64,000 nucleotides of DNA, taken from assembly GCF_000283655.1 (NCBI RefSeq), contig NC_016587.1:372001-436000 (forward strand). Direction: 5' to 3'. Positions within the stretch are counted from its first letter, which is position 1. Each line of letters opens with the position of its first letter. This document shows positions 1 to 8,212 of this stretch, one piece after another. Made by a program: the position numbers and the translations under genes. The DNA is from Azospirillum lipoferum 4B. GTDB lineage: Bacteria; Pseudomonadota; Alphaproteobacteria; Azospirillales; Azospirillaceae. Under the pieces are notes generated by a model. It did no database searches, was not told the DNA's origin, and saw nothing but the letters and a program-made list of their open reading frames with translations.

Positions 1-37
1 CCGCTTCGGCGGTCAGGTCACGCCGACAAGCGTTCTA

Positions 38-77
38 CCCCCTCTCCCGCGAAGCGGGGGAGGGATGGGGAGGGGGC
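38..77. repeat. GC-rich palindromic intergenic repeat
   Basis: A C-rich arm followed by a G-rich arm around a GAA loop (CTCTCCCGC / GCGGGGGAG), continuing into ATGGGGAGGGGGC. It resembles the palindromic arms found at 4860-4973, 25501-25616 and 45112-45229. It lies just upstream of the first gene. The first 37 bases of the window hold nothing I can identify. Confidence 0.5.
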
Positions 78-122
78 AAATAGCCTCCCCCCAAGTCACC
101 TCTTCATCAGGAGACGGCCCGC

Positions 123-1088
123 ATGGACCGCAACAGCCGTATCTTCGTCGCCGGCCACCGGGGACTCGTCGGGTCCGCCATTCTGCGGCGGCTGACGGAG
201 GCCGGGCATACCGACCTCGTGATCCGCGACCGGTCGCAGCTCGACCTGACGGACCAGGCGGCGGTGCGCGCCTTCTTCGACCGCGAAGGGATCGAGCATG
301 TGATCCTGGCCGCGGCGAAGGTGGGCGGCATCCTTGCCAACGACCGCTTCGGCGGCGACTTCATCCGCGACAACCTGTTGATCCAGAACAACGTCATCGA
401 CGCCGCATGGCGCGCCGGCGTGAAGAAGCTGCTGTTCCTCGGCTCCTCCTGCCTCTACCCGAAGCATGCCGAGCAGCCGATCAAGGAGGAGGCGCTGCTG
501 TCCGGCCCGATGGAGCCGAGCAACAAGCCCTACGCTGTCGCCAAGATCGCCGGCATCACCATGTGCCAGGCCTACCGGCGCCAGTACGGCTTCAACGCCA
601 TCTGCGCCATGCCGTCCAACCTCTATGGTCCCGGCGACCATTTCGATCCCGAGACCTCGCACGCGCTGCCGGGCATGATCCGCCGCTTCCACGACGCCAA
701 GCTGGCGGGCGATCCGACCGTCACGCTGTGGGGCACCGGCACGCCGCGGCGCGAGTTCCTCTATGTCGACGACATGGCGGACGCCTGCCTGCACCTGATG
801 GACCATTACGACAGCGAGGAGATCATCAATGTCGGCCCCGGCGACGACATCGCCATTGCCGACCTCGCGGCGCTGATCCGCGATACCGTCGGCTACACCG
901 GCACGTTGACCCACGACCTGAGCAAGCCCGACGGCCACCCGCGCAAGCTGATGGACGTGTCGCGTCTGTTCGCCACCGGCTGGCGCCCCAGGGTGTCGCT
1001 GGAGGAGGGGCTGCGCCGCACCTACGACTGGTTCCTGGAGAACGCTGCTCCGGACCGTCGCCAAGCTTCCAAGCAGGCTGCGGAGTAA
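123..1088 (+). CDS. fcl: GDP-L-fucose synthase
   Basis: An NADPH-dependent epimerase/reductase of the extended SDR family. It converts GDP-4-keto-6-deoxy-mannose to GDP-L-fucose for surface polysaccharide. The 321-residue length is normal for the family. The nucleotide-binding GxxGxxG motif is at residues 11-17 (GHRGLVG). The catalytic Ser is in LGSSCLYPK (S108/S109), and Tyr137 and Lys141 form YxxxK. The start follows a CAGGAGA Shine-Dalgarno sequence. It opens a run of glycosyltransferases, the next beginning 7 nt after its stop. The partner GDP-mannose dehydratase is not in the window and may lie beyond the left edge. Confidence 0.93.
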   Translation: MDRNSRIFVAGHRGLVGSAILRRLTEAGHTDLVIRDRSQLDLTDQAAVRAFFDREGIEHVILAAAKVGGILANDRFGGDFIRDNLLIQNNVIDAAWRAGVKKLLFLGSSCLYPKHAEQPIKEEALLSGPMEPSNKPYAVAKIAGITMCQAYRRQYGFNAICAMPSNLYGPGDHFDPETSHALPGMIRRFHDAKLAGDPTVTLWGTGTPRREFLYVDDMADACLHLMDHYDSEEIINVGPGDDIAIADLAALIRDTVGYTGTLTHDLSKPDGHPRKLMDVSRLFATGWRPRVSLEEGLRRTYDWFLENAAPDRRQASKQAAE

Positions 1089-1095
1089 AGCCCCG

Positions 1096-2391
1096 ATGCC
1101 GGACGATTCCATCCATCTGCGGGAGCCGGTCACCGACCGGCCAGCCTCCAAGGCCTCTCCCAGCTCGCTTTCCCTGTCGGACGTGCCCGTGCCGGAAGAG
1201 CTGCTGCTGGTGGCGCAGAGCTATTGGCCGGAGCCGGCCGGCAGCGCGCCGATGATGACCGACCTCGCCACCGCCTTCGCGGCGGCCGGGGCCGAAACGA
1301 CCGTGCTGACCGCGCGGCCCAACTATCCCGGCAACAAGGTCTATGACGGCTATGCCGACGGGTCGCAGGACAGCAAGACGGTGGACGGGGTGCTGATCGA
1401 GCGACTGCCCACCATCCCCCCGGCCGGCGGCGGCATGAAGGCCCGCCTGATCCACGAGGGCGTGCTGCATGCCGGCTTCGCCGCCGCACTCGCCCGCGGC
1501 CGGGTCGGGCGGCACGACGCGGTGCTGTCGCTCTGCCCGTCGATCCTGTCGGTGGCCGTCGCCGACCGCCTCACCACGCCGGGCGGCAGGCATATCGCCA
1601 TCGTCCACGACATCCAGTCCGGCCTTGCCGGCGCGCTCGGCATGGGCGGCAAGGCGGCGGTCAAGGCGATCCGCGCCATGGAGCGCACGGCGCTGAACCG
1701 GGCCGACGCCATCGTCGTCCTGTCGGAGCCGATGCGCGGCGTGCTGGAGGAGTTGGGCGTCACCAGGCCGATCCATGTGATCCCGCCCCATGTCGATGCC
1801 GACGCGGTCCATCCGCTGCCGCGCCCCGACCAGCCGCCGACCGCGCTCTACAGCGGCGCCTTCGCCCGCAAGCAGGGGCTGGAGCAGGTGCTGGACATGG
1901 CAGGCCATCTGGCGGAGCTGATGCCGCAGGCCCGCATCAAGATGCGCGGCCAGGGCGGGCTGGAGGAGGAGCTGAAGTCGCGCGCCCGCGCCATGGGCCT
2001 CGGCAACGTGATCTTCCAGCCGCTGGCGCCCAAGGACCAGTTGAACGAAGCGATGGCGGAGGGCGACGTCCATCTCGTGCCCCAGCGGCCCGAGGGGGCG
2101 GCCTTCGCCATGCCCGGCAAGGCGGTGACCATCCTCGCCGCCGGCCGGCCCTTCGTCAGCACCTGCCTGCCGGGGTCGGCGCTCGCCACGCTGGAGGCCC
2201 AGGTCGGCGCCTTCCTGTGCACCCCGCCGGAGGAGCCGCGCGCGATGGCGGAGGCGGTGGCGGCGCTGCTGTCCGATTCCGCCCGCGCAACCGCGATGGG
2301 CCGCCGCGGCCGCGCCTGGGTGGAGGCCAATGCCACCCGCGCCGTCGCGCTCGACCGATACGCCCGTCTTCTGTTGGGAGTGGCAGCATGA
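1096..2391 (+). CDS. Glycosyltransferase family 4 (WcaI/WbuB-like)
   Basis: A 431-residue GT-B fold glycosyltransferase that probably adds a sugar during exopolysaccharide or O-antigen assembly at the cytoplasmic face of the membrane. The N-terminal half has the WcaI/WbuB-type opening with SYWPEPAGSAP and ARPNYPGNKVY. The C-terminal half has the nucleotide-sugar site around FAMPGKAVTILAAGRPFV. The first ~35 residues are extra and low complexity. It sits 7 nt after fcl and its stop overlaps the next start in ATGA, so the genes are probably co-transcribed and coupled. The sugar donor cannot be read from sequence, though fucose is suggested by the neighbour. Confidence 0.82.
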   Translation: MPDDSIHLREPVTDRPASKASPSSLSLSDVPVPEELLLVAQSYWPEPAGSAPMMTDLATAFAAAGAETTVLTARPNYPGNKVYDGYADGSQDSKTVDGVLIERLPTIPPAGGGMKARLIHEGVLHAGFAAALARGRVGRHDAVLSLCPSILSVAVADRLTTPGGRHIAIVHDIQSGLAGALGMGGKAAVKAIRAMERTALNRADAIVVLSEPMRGVLEELGVTRPIHVIPPHVDADAVHPLPRPDQPPTALYSGAFARKQGLEQVLDMAGHLAELMPQARIKMRGQGGLEEELKSRARAMGLGNVIFQPLAPKDQLNEAMAEGDVHLVPQRPEGAAFAMPGKAVTILAAGRPFVSTCLPGSALATLEAQVGAFLCTPPEEPRAMAEAVAALLSDSARATAMGRRGRAWVEANATRAVALDRYARLLLGVAA

Positions 2392-3629
2392 AGAAGCCCG
2401 CGCTGGTCTTCAGTTGGGAGATGTTCGGCCCCTACCACATGGACCGGCTGGAAGCGGTCGGCCGCCGGCTGGGCCATGTCTATGACGTGATCGGGCTGGA
2501 GGTCGGGTCGAAATCGCACACCTACGCCTGGGATTCGACCGGAACGGGGCAGAATTTCCGCAAGATCACCCTGTTTCCCGGCCAGTCGAAGGCAGACCTG
2601 TCGAAGGTCGCGGTCTACCGCGCCCTGCTGCGCGAATGCCGGCGCGTCGACGCGCGCTTCGTCTTCCTGTGCCATTACGAGGATCCGGACGTCTTCGCGC
2701 TCGCCCTGACCATGCGGCTGACCGGGCGCAAGGTCATCAACATGAACGCGTCCAAATACGACGACAAGCCGCGCATCCTGTGGCGGGAGATGGTCAAGAG
2801 CGTCTTCTACTCCCCCTATCAGGCGGGGATCGGCGGCAGCCACCGCACGGTGGATTACTTCCGTCTGTTGGGACTCCCGAAAGACAGGCTCTATATCGGG
2901 TACGACACGCTGTCGCTGGACCGTATCCGGCGCCTGTCCGGGATGGAGCCGGCCCCTGGGGGAGTACCCTTCGCCGACCGCCACTTCACCATCATCGCGC
3001 GCTTCGTCCCGAAGAAGAACTTGTTCCGGGCGGTCGAAGCCTACGACATTTACCGGCGGCTGGCCGGCCCGGCCGCCCGTCCGCTCCACCTCTGCGGGTC
3101 CGGTCCCCTGGAGGCGGATCTGCGGGCGGAGGTGACGCGGCGCGGGCTGGACGGATCGATCGTCTTCCGCGGTTTCCTGCAGGAGAAGGGGATTGCGGAA
3201 ACGCTGGGGTCCACGCTGTGCCTGCTGCTGCCGTCCTTGGAGGAGCAGTTCGGCCTGGTGGTGAACGAGGCATTGGCCATGGGGGTTCCGACCATCCTGT
3301 CCGATCAGTGCGGCGCCCGCGACGTGCTGATCCGCAGCGGGCTGAACGGCCACATCGTGGAGCCGGACAACCCCGAGGGGCTGGCGCGCTACATGCTGTC
3401 GGTCGCGGGGGACGAGGATGAATGGCGCCGCCTGAGCCTGAACGGGCGGCCCTTCCAGGCCTTGGCCGATGCCAGCTTCTTCGCCCAGTCGGTGGAGAAG
3501 GCCGTGGTGGCGCTGGGCGGCCCGAAGGCGGAGCGCAGCGCGGACACGAAGTATGCGTCCGACTATTCCGCCGACCCGGAGGGTGGCCAGCATGGCCGGT
3601 CCGCCGGAGCGGCACTGACCGGGAGTTGA
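2388..3629 (+). CDS. Glycosyltransferase family 4
   Basis: A 413-residue GT4-like transferase. The ATG at 2388 overlaps the preceding stop (ATGA), and the protein from there begins MKKPALVFSWEMFGPYH, a natural start for this fold. The C-terminal domain carries FTIIARFVPKKN, LHLCGSGPLEADL and the E-x7-E pair in EEQFGLVVNEALAMGVP, all typical of GT4 donor-binding lobes. The last ~35 residues are polar and probably disordered. Position three in the fcl cluster supports a role in surface polysaccharide synthesis. Donor and acceptor are unknown. Confidence 0.82.
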   Translation: MKKPALVFSWEMFGPYHMDRLEAVGRRLGHVYDVIGLEVGSKSHTYAWDSTGTGQNFRKITLFPGQSKADLSKVAVYRALLRECRRVDARFVFLCHYEDPDVFALALTMRLTGRKVINMNASKYDDKPRILWREMVKSVFYSPYQAGIGGSHRTVDYFRLLGLPKDRLYIGYDTLSLDRIRRLSGMEPAPGGVPFADRHFTIIARFVPKKNLFRAVEAYDIYRRLAGPAARPLHLCGSGPLEADLRAEVTRRGLDGSIVFRGFLQEKGIAETLGSTLCLLLPSLEEQFGLVVNEALAMGVPTILSDQCGARDVLIRSGLNGHIVEPDNPEGLARYMLSVAGDEDEWRRLSLNGRPFQALADASFFAQSVEKAVVALGGPKAERSADTKYASDYSADPEGGQHGRSAGAALTGS

Positions 3630-3631
3630 CG

Positions 3632-4780
3632 ATGGAACGGAACGCGCGCACCCATGTGGTCGTCTCGGGACGGCTGCCGCCGCCGGTGGACGGGATGAGC
3701 CGGGTGACCGCCCTGGTGCTGGACCGTCTCAAGGACCGCATGCGGGGGCGCGGCCGGGTCGAGGTGGCCGACCTGTCGCCGGGATGGAACGGCGGCGGCG
3801 GCGCCTACCACCTGCGCAAGATGGCGCGGGTGTTCGGAACCATGGGCAGGCTCGCCGCCGGCCTGGGGAAGGCCGACCGGCGTTTCTACATGCCGGTCGA
3901 TTCCGGCTGGGGAGCGCTCTATACAGCGGCACTCGCCGGCACCGCGCGCCTGTTCGGCTACGAGCGGGTGCTGCACCACCATTCCTTCGCCACCATCAGC
4001 AAACCGACATGGCGGATGCGGCTGCTGACGCGGGTCGCCGGGGCCGACTGCACCCATGTGCTGCTGTGCCCGGCGATGCAGATGCGCTTTCAGTCGATCT
4101 ATCCGGCGGCGCGCAGCTGCATGACGATGTCGAATGCCATCTTCTCCACCCCCGACGCCGCCCCGCGTCCGCGGCGCGACGGCCCCCTGCGCATCGGCCA
4201 CCTGTCGAACCTGTGCAGCGAGAAGGGGCTGGACACGCTGTTCGCCCTGCTGCGCGCCCTTCAGTTGGAAGGGGTGGACGCCAAGCTGGTGCTGGCCGGC
4301 CCCGGCCTGAAGCCGAAGGACAACGCGATGATCGCCGCCGGGCTGATGGCCTTCGACGGGGCGGTCGAGTATCACGGCCCGGTCCATGGCGAGGCCAAGG
4401 AGGCCTTCTACCGCGACATCGACGTCTTCGTCTTCCCCACCCGCTACCGGAACGAGGCGCAGCCGCTGGTCCTGTTCGAGGCGATGGCGGCGGGCGTGCC
4501 GGTGCTGGCCTATGAGCGCGGCTGCATCGGCTCGGACATCCCCGCCGACGGTCTGGTGCCGCAGAATGCCGATTTCGTGAAGGCGGCGCTGCCGATCCTG
4601 GCGGCCTGGGCCGACGACCGCGATGCGCTCGCCGCCGCGTCCGCCCAGACGCTGACCCGCGCGCGGGTCGCCTACGAGACCAGCCGCATCGGCCTGGACC
4701 TGTTGCTGGACCGCATCGCCGGCCCGCACCCCGCGACCGCCGCGACCGCCGTGCCGGCCAAGCGCCGGGTGGCGGGGTAG
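3632..4780 (+). CDS. Glycosyltransferase family 4
   Basis: A 382-residue GT4 transferase starting 2 nt after the previous stop. The N-terminus (VVVSGRLPPPVDGMSRVT) has the GT-B acceptor-loop style. The C-terminal lobe has GHLSNLCSEKGLDTLF, KLVLAGPGLK and an E-x7-E motif in EAQPLVLFEAMAAGVP. It is the last gene of the polysaccharide run, which ends at a palindromic repeat region. The start at 3632 was chosen for its tight spacing and family-like N-terminus. Confidence 0.82.
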   Translation: MERNARTHVVVSGRLPPPVDGMSRVTALVLDRLKDRMRGRGRVEVADLSPGWNGGGGAYHLRKMARVFGTMGRLAAGLGKADRRFYMPVDSGWGALYTAALAGTARLFGYERVLHHHSFATISKPTWRMRLLTRVAGADCTHVLLCPAMQMRFQSIYPAARSCMTMSNAIFSTPDAAPRPRRDGPLRIGHLSNLCSEKGLDTLFALLRALQLEGVDAKLVLAGPGLKPKDNAMIAAGLMAFDGAVEYHGPVHGEAKEAFYRDIDVFVFPTRYRNEAQPLVLFEAMAAGVPVLAYERGCIGSDIPADGLVPQNADFVKAALPILAAWADDRDALAAASAQTLTRARVAYETSRIGLDLLLDRIAGPHPATAATAVPAKRRVAG

Positions 4781-4784
4781 CTCC

Positions 4785-5053
4785 CTCTCCCCCCGGGGGG
4801 CTACGGGATGCACACATTTCGGATTTGCGAAAAGACGTGCAGCTTGGCATTGAGGACAGCCCCTCTCCCCTCGCGGGAGAGGGGTTGGGGTGAGGGGCGG
4901 AAACTTGATTTCCACGGGCTTTCAGCCGGTCGCACCCCTCATCCCAACCCTTCTCCCGCAAGGGGAGAAGGGCTTTTCACTACCTTTGGTTGCCGATATC
5001 TCGCAGAGGTGAGATGTGTGAATGCCATAGCCCCGGGGGAGAGAGGGGATTCT
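4785..5053. repeat. Nested inverted-repeat region
   Basis: No gene lies between 4781 and 5055. The interval is a nested inverted structure. The outer arms are 4785-4835 (CCCCCCGGGGGGCTACGGG, then CACACATTTC) and the reverse complement of 5000-5053 (CCCCCGGGGCTATGG, then CACACATCTC). The inner arms are the composite palindrome at 4860-4973. It separates the convergent ends of the glycosyltransferase operon and the Lrp gene and may act as a bidirectional terminator. Confidence 0.6.
4860..4973. repeat. Composite palindromic element, copy 1
   Basis: Two palindromic arms in opposite orientation (CCCCTCTCCCCTCGCGGGAG... and ...CTCCCGCAAGGGGAGAAGG) flank a spacer containing GATTTCCACGGGCTTTCAGCCGGTCG. 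Each arm carries a tail read as GGTTGGGGTGAGGGG or its complement. The same architecture and spacer core recur at 25501-25616 and, in inverted orientation, at 45112-45229. Confidence 0.75.
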
Positions 5054-5055
5054 TG

Positions 5056-5544
5056 CTAAGCCCCCAGCGTCCCCCCCAATGGCAACGCGGTCTCGAACTT
5101 GATCTCCTTCAGGGCGAAGTTGGAGCGGATGCGGACCTGGAAGGGCAGCTGAAAGACGAACTCCTCCAGGAAGCGGTTGTAGTCGGCGATCGCTCGCACC
5201 GCGACCCGCAGCAGATAGTCCGCATCGCCCGACACCGCATAGCATTCCAGCACCTCCGGCCGCTTGCGCACCGCGTCGATGAAGATTGCGGCGGTCTCGG
5301 CCGAATGATGGTCGAGCGTCACATGGGCGAACACGCACTCCCCCACCGACGCCGCCTTCGGATCGACCAGCGCCGTGTAGCGGCGGATCACCCCGGTCTC
5401 CTCCAGCGACTTCAAGCGGCGCCAGCAGGAGGAGGGCGAGGTGCCGACCCGGTCGGCCAGCTCCTGCACGGTCAGGCGCGAGTCCTCCTGCAGGGCGATC
5501 AGGATTCTGACGTCGATTTCCGATAGGGCGGCAGGCAACGGCAA
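5056..5544 (-). CDS. Lrp/AsnC family transcriptional regulator
   Basis: A 162-residue DNA-binding regulator with an N-terminal winged helix-turn-helix (LTVQELADRVGTSPSSCWRR, residues ~25-44) and a C-terminal RAM/Lrp ligand domain (ECYAVSGDADYLLRV). The family senses amino acids and usually forms octamers. It is divergent from 4-hydroxyphenylpyruvate dioxygenase with ~130 bp between the starts. A role in regulating tyrosine/phenylalanine catabolism is therefore plausible but inferred. Confidence 0.88.
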   Translation of the reverse strand: MPLPAALSEIDVRILIALQEDSRLTVQELADRVGTSPSSCWRRLKSLEETGVIRRYTALVDPKAASVGECVFAHVTLDHHSAETAAIFIDAVRKRPEVLECYAVSGDADYLLRVAVRAIADYNRFLEEFVFQLPFQVRIRSNFALKEIKFETALPLGGTLGA

Positions 5545-5674
5545 ATTTCTCCGGTGGGGCAGCGGTCAGCGAAAAATCCTGCCAAAATCATAGGTGTGCC
5601 CGCCCCACTTTGAAAGCTATTTCCACGGACAGTCCGGCATACTGATCGCATAACGAACCAAGGGAGAGGCGATC

Positions 5675-6748
5675 ATGGCCGACATGTGGGAAAACCCGAT
5701 GAAGACCGATGGGTTCGAGTTCATCGAATTCACCGCGCCGGACACCGTGGCGCTGGGTCGCCTGTTCGAGCAGCTGGGCTTCTCGGCAATCGCCCGCCAC
5801 CGGTCCAAGGACGTGACGCTCTACCGCCAGGGCGACGTGAACTTCATCGTCAATGCCGAGCCGTCGGGCTTCCCGCGCAATTTCGCCGCCCAGCATGGCC
5901 CGTCGATCTGCGCCATCGCCTTCCGCGTTGCCGACGCCGCCTTCGCCTACCGCCGTGCGGTCGACCTCGGCGCTTGGGGCGTCGAGAACCGGGTCGGCGC
6001 GATGGAGTTGAACATCCCCGCCATCAAGGGCATCGGCGATTCGCTGATCTACCTCGTCGACCGCTATGGCGAGCGCGGCAGCATCTATGAGGTCGATTTC
6101 GTGCCGCTGCCGGGTGTGGACCAGCATCCGAAGGGCGCCGGCCTGACCTACATCGACCATTTGACCCACAACGTCCACACCGGGCGGATGGAGGAGTGGG
6201 CCGGCTTCTACACCCGCCTGTTCGGCTTCCGCGAGATCCGCTATTTCGACATCGAAGGCAAGCTGACCGGCCTGCGGTCGAAGGCGATGACCAGCCCCTG
6301 CGGCAAGATTCGCATTCCGATCAACGAATCCGCCGACAACAAGTCGCAGATCGTCGAATATCTGCGCGACTACAAGGGCGAAGGCATCCAGCATGTCGCG
6401 CTCGGCACCGACGACATCGTCCACACGGTGGAGACGATGCGCGGCATGGGCACCCCGTTCCAGGACACGCCCGACACCTATTACGAGCGCATCGACGCCC
6501 GCGTGCCCGGCCACAACCAGGATCTGGAGCGCCTGCGCGCCAACCGCATCCTGGTGGACGGTGCGCCGACCGAGGGCCAGGGCCTGCTGCTGCAGATCTT
6601 CACCCAGAACGTCATCGGCCCGATCTTCTTCGAGATCATCCAGCGCATCGGCAACGAGGGCTTCGGCGAAGGCAACTTCAAGGCGCTGTTCGAGTCCATC
6701 GAACTCGACCAGATCCGCCGCGGTGTGCTGAGCGAGAACGCGGCCTGA
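5675..6748 (+). CDS. hppD: 4-hydroxyphenylpyruvate dioxygenase
   Basis: A non-haem Fe(II) dioxygenase of the vicinal oxygen chelate fold. It converts 4-hydroxyphenylpyruvate to homogentisate in tyrosine catabolism. It has 357 residues, the usual bacterial length. The predicted iron ligands are His162 (DHLTHNV), His240 (IQHVALGTDD) and Glu320 (IFFEIIQR), matching the family spacing. The start is preceded by AAGGGAGAGG. Homogentisate dioxygenase and the rest of the pathway are not adjacent. A likely terminator follows at 6780-6811. Confidence 0.95.
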   Translation: MADMWENPMKTDGFEFIEFTAPDTVALGRLFEQLGFSAIARHRSKDVTLYRQGDVNFIVNAEPSGFPRNFAAQHGPSICAIAFRVADAAFAYRRAVDLGAWGVENRVGAMELNIPAIKGIGDSLIYLVDRYGERGSIYEVDFVPLPGVDQHPKGAGLTYIDHLTHNVHTGRMEEWAGFYTRLFGFREIRYFDIEGKLTGLRSKAMTSPCGKIRIPINESADNKSQIVEYLRDYKGEGIQHVALGTDDIVHTVETMRGMGTPFQDTPDTYYERIDARVPGHNQDLERLRANRILVDGAPTEGQGLLLQIFTQNVIGPIFFEIIQRIGNEGFGEGNFKALFESIELDQIRRGVLSENAA

Positions 6749-6779
6749 TCATCGGGCGGGTTCCACAGGCAGGGTTCCG

Positions 6780-6811
6780 AACGCCGTCCGGTCGTAAGGC
6801 CGGGCGGCGTT
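6780..6811 (+). terminator. Probable rho-independent terminator of hppD
   Basis: A 12-bp stem, AACGCCGTCCGG with CCGGGCGGCGTT (one wobble pair) and an 8-nt loop, starts 31 nt after the hppD stop. It is followed by a pyrimidine-rich stretch (TTTCCGCTTT). Confidence 0.6.
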
Positions 6812-6974
6812 TCCGCTTTGGGAGGCACTTGAATTAAATTTCCATAATGCTGATTATGTGTTTTTGGCGTGTGAGCGGGGTAGGTTCTATTCTGAAGTGC
6901 AGCTTTCTTGTAATCACAGGGCTTTACGGGCCTTTTGGTGATGATGGGGCAGACATAGTCCGCCACAACCACCT

Positions 6975-8120
6975 TTATTCCTCAAGTGAGGAGGATGGGT
7001 TCATCGGGTATCCAAGCGAACCATCCCGTACAAGCCAAGCGATGTCGTCCGCATTGGGCTTCACTCCGACAGCAAGCATAGCGAACGCGGCGATTTTCAG
7101 ATCAATCCGTCCAGAATCTCGCGAAATCTTTACAAGCTCACGTGCGATTGCCGCCTTGTCGACCTTTCCGCCCTCCCCTTCGAGCCAACAGTCGACGCTA
7201 TGAAGTGCGGACTTCATCTCCGGATGTTCCCAATATCCGAGCTCCCGACCCGAAATTGGCGGTGGTGCGGGGATCGGCTTTCCCGTAAACCTCAACAGCA
7301 ACTCTTGAACGGCATTGATGCCGCTTTCCGGTGCGGTGCCAAATGAATCGCTTGTGGTCCGAAAGATACTCCGCTCGGCGATAGCCTTGTCCGTCTCAGT
7401 CAGAATGCCGATCTGAACGAGCGCAGTGAGGATGCGGTCTGAAAAGCCATCGAGCGTCTCGTTCGATCGAGATGGCGCATATGGGGCGAGATTCGCAAGC
7501 TTACACAAGGTGAAGAAATTCGCCACTCCGAGGCTGGAATGGCGAATCTGTGTTCGGAAAAACATTTTCTCGAGGTGGCTGCCCCAGGCCTTGTTCGATA
7601 CTTCATCGCAAAGGGCAATGGCCACATACTCCACGACCTCACCTCGCTCCACAGCGTCCCTATAGGCGGCTGGTGTGTTGGATGAGTGGTCTACCGGCAG
7701 GTTTTTAGCATCAGACCCCGCCGGCTTGAGCAGCCAGGAGAGCGGCACTGCATGATCGACGTTCGACGAGTGAAAAAGGTCATTGGGAACATCTTCCAAC
7801 ACATCGGCATAGTGCATGCGTACAAACGCCTTGAAGTCCTGCACATAACGCGTGTAGCCGATTGCTTTGCGGCCTCCGTACAGAAGGTTCTTGCGCCGGG
7901 TCTTGACGAAGAGTTGCTTGACAAGCCGCGCCTCGTTGGTGCGTCGCGTCGCAACGAACGCATTGTCGTTCTGATATAGCCGCGAAAGCGTTTCGATACG
8001 TCCCGTTTCTAACTCTCGAGAGAGATCAGTTCGTGATCCGTACCAAAGCGTGAATGCATCGCGTAGCAAGTGTTTCTGATCGTCCTTCAAACGCGATAGA
8101 ATGTTAGAAGTGACCTTCAT
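6975..8120 (-). CDS. Orphan protein with a possible HNH-like motif
   Basis: I do not recognise this 381-residue protein. The start at 8120 was chosen because AGGAAA lies 6 nt upstream, although an in-frame ATG also exists at 8165. Residues 121-128 read VDHAVPLS, and an Asn-Leu (N140-L141) and His145 follow. This resembles the VDHxxPLS...NL pattern of HNH/beta-beta-alpha-metal nucleases, but flanking Cys or extra His residues are not obvious. The rest is mixed helical with no membrane segment or signal peptide. Base composition is near 50-55% GC, clearly lower than its neighbours, and codon use is less third-position GC-biased. Acquisition by transfer is likely. A nuclease role is speculation. 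Confidence 0.7.
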   Translation of the reverse strand: MKVTSNILSRLKDDQKHLLRDAFTLWYGSRTDLSRELETGRIETLSRLYQNDNAFVATRRTNEARLVKQLFVKTRRKNLLYGGRKAIGYTRYVQDFKAFVRMHYADVLEDVPNDLFHSSNVDHAVPLSWLLKPAGSDAKNLPVDHSSNTPAAYRDAVERGEVVEYVAIALCDEVSNKAWGSHLEKMFFRTQIRHSSLGVANFFTLCKLANLAPYAPSRSNETLDGFSDRILTALVQIGILTETDKAIAERSIFRTTSDSFGTAPESGINAVQELLLRFTGKPIPAPPPISGRELGYWEHPEMKSALHSVDCWLEGEGGKVDKAAIARELVKISRDSGRIDLKIAAFAMLAVGVKPNADDIAWLVRDGSLGYPMNPSSSLEE

Positions 8121-8212
8121 GGATTTCCTGAAAAAGAAGTGACATGCAAAGCGACAGGTCTCCATAGCTTAATACCAAAGCAACAGATTGGAGTGCTACC
8201 ACCTTCCGGCCT

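Noticed and set aside
4785-5053. Possible CRISPR-like array because of repeated G/C-rich blocks
   Set aside because: The blocks are inverted, not direct, have no regular spacer length, and no cas gene is present.
6481-6972. Minus-strand ORF of 163 codons downstream of hppD
   Set aside because: Most of it is antisense to hppD and its start lies in the low-GC spacer; no ribosome site or domain.
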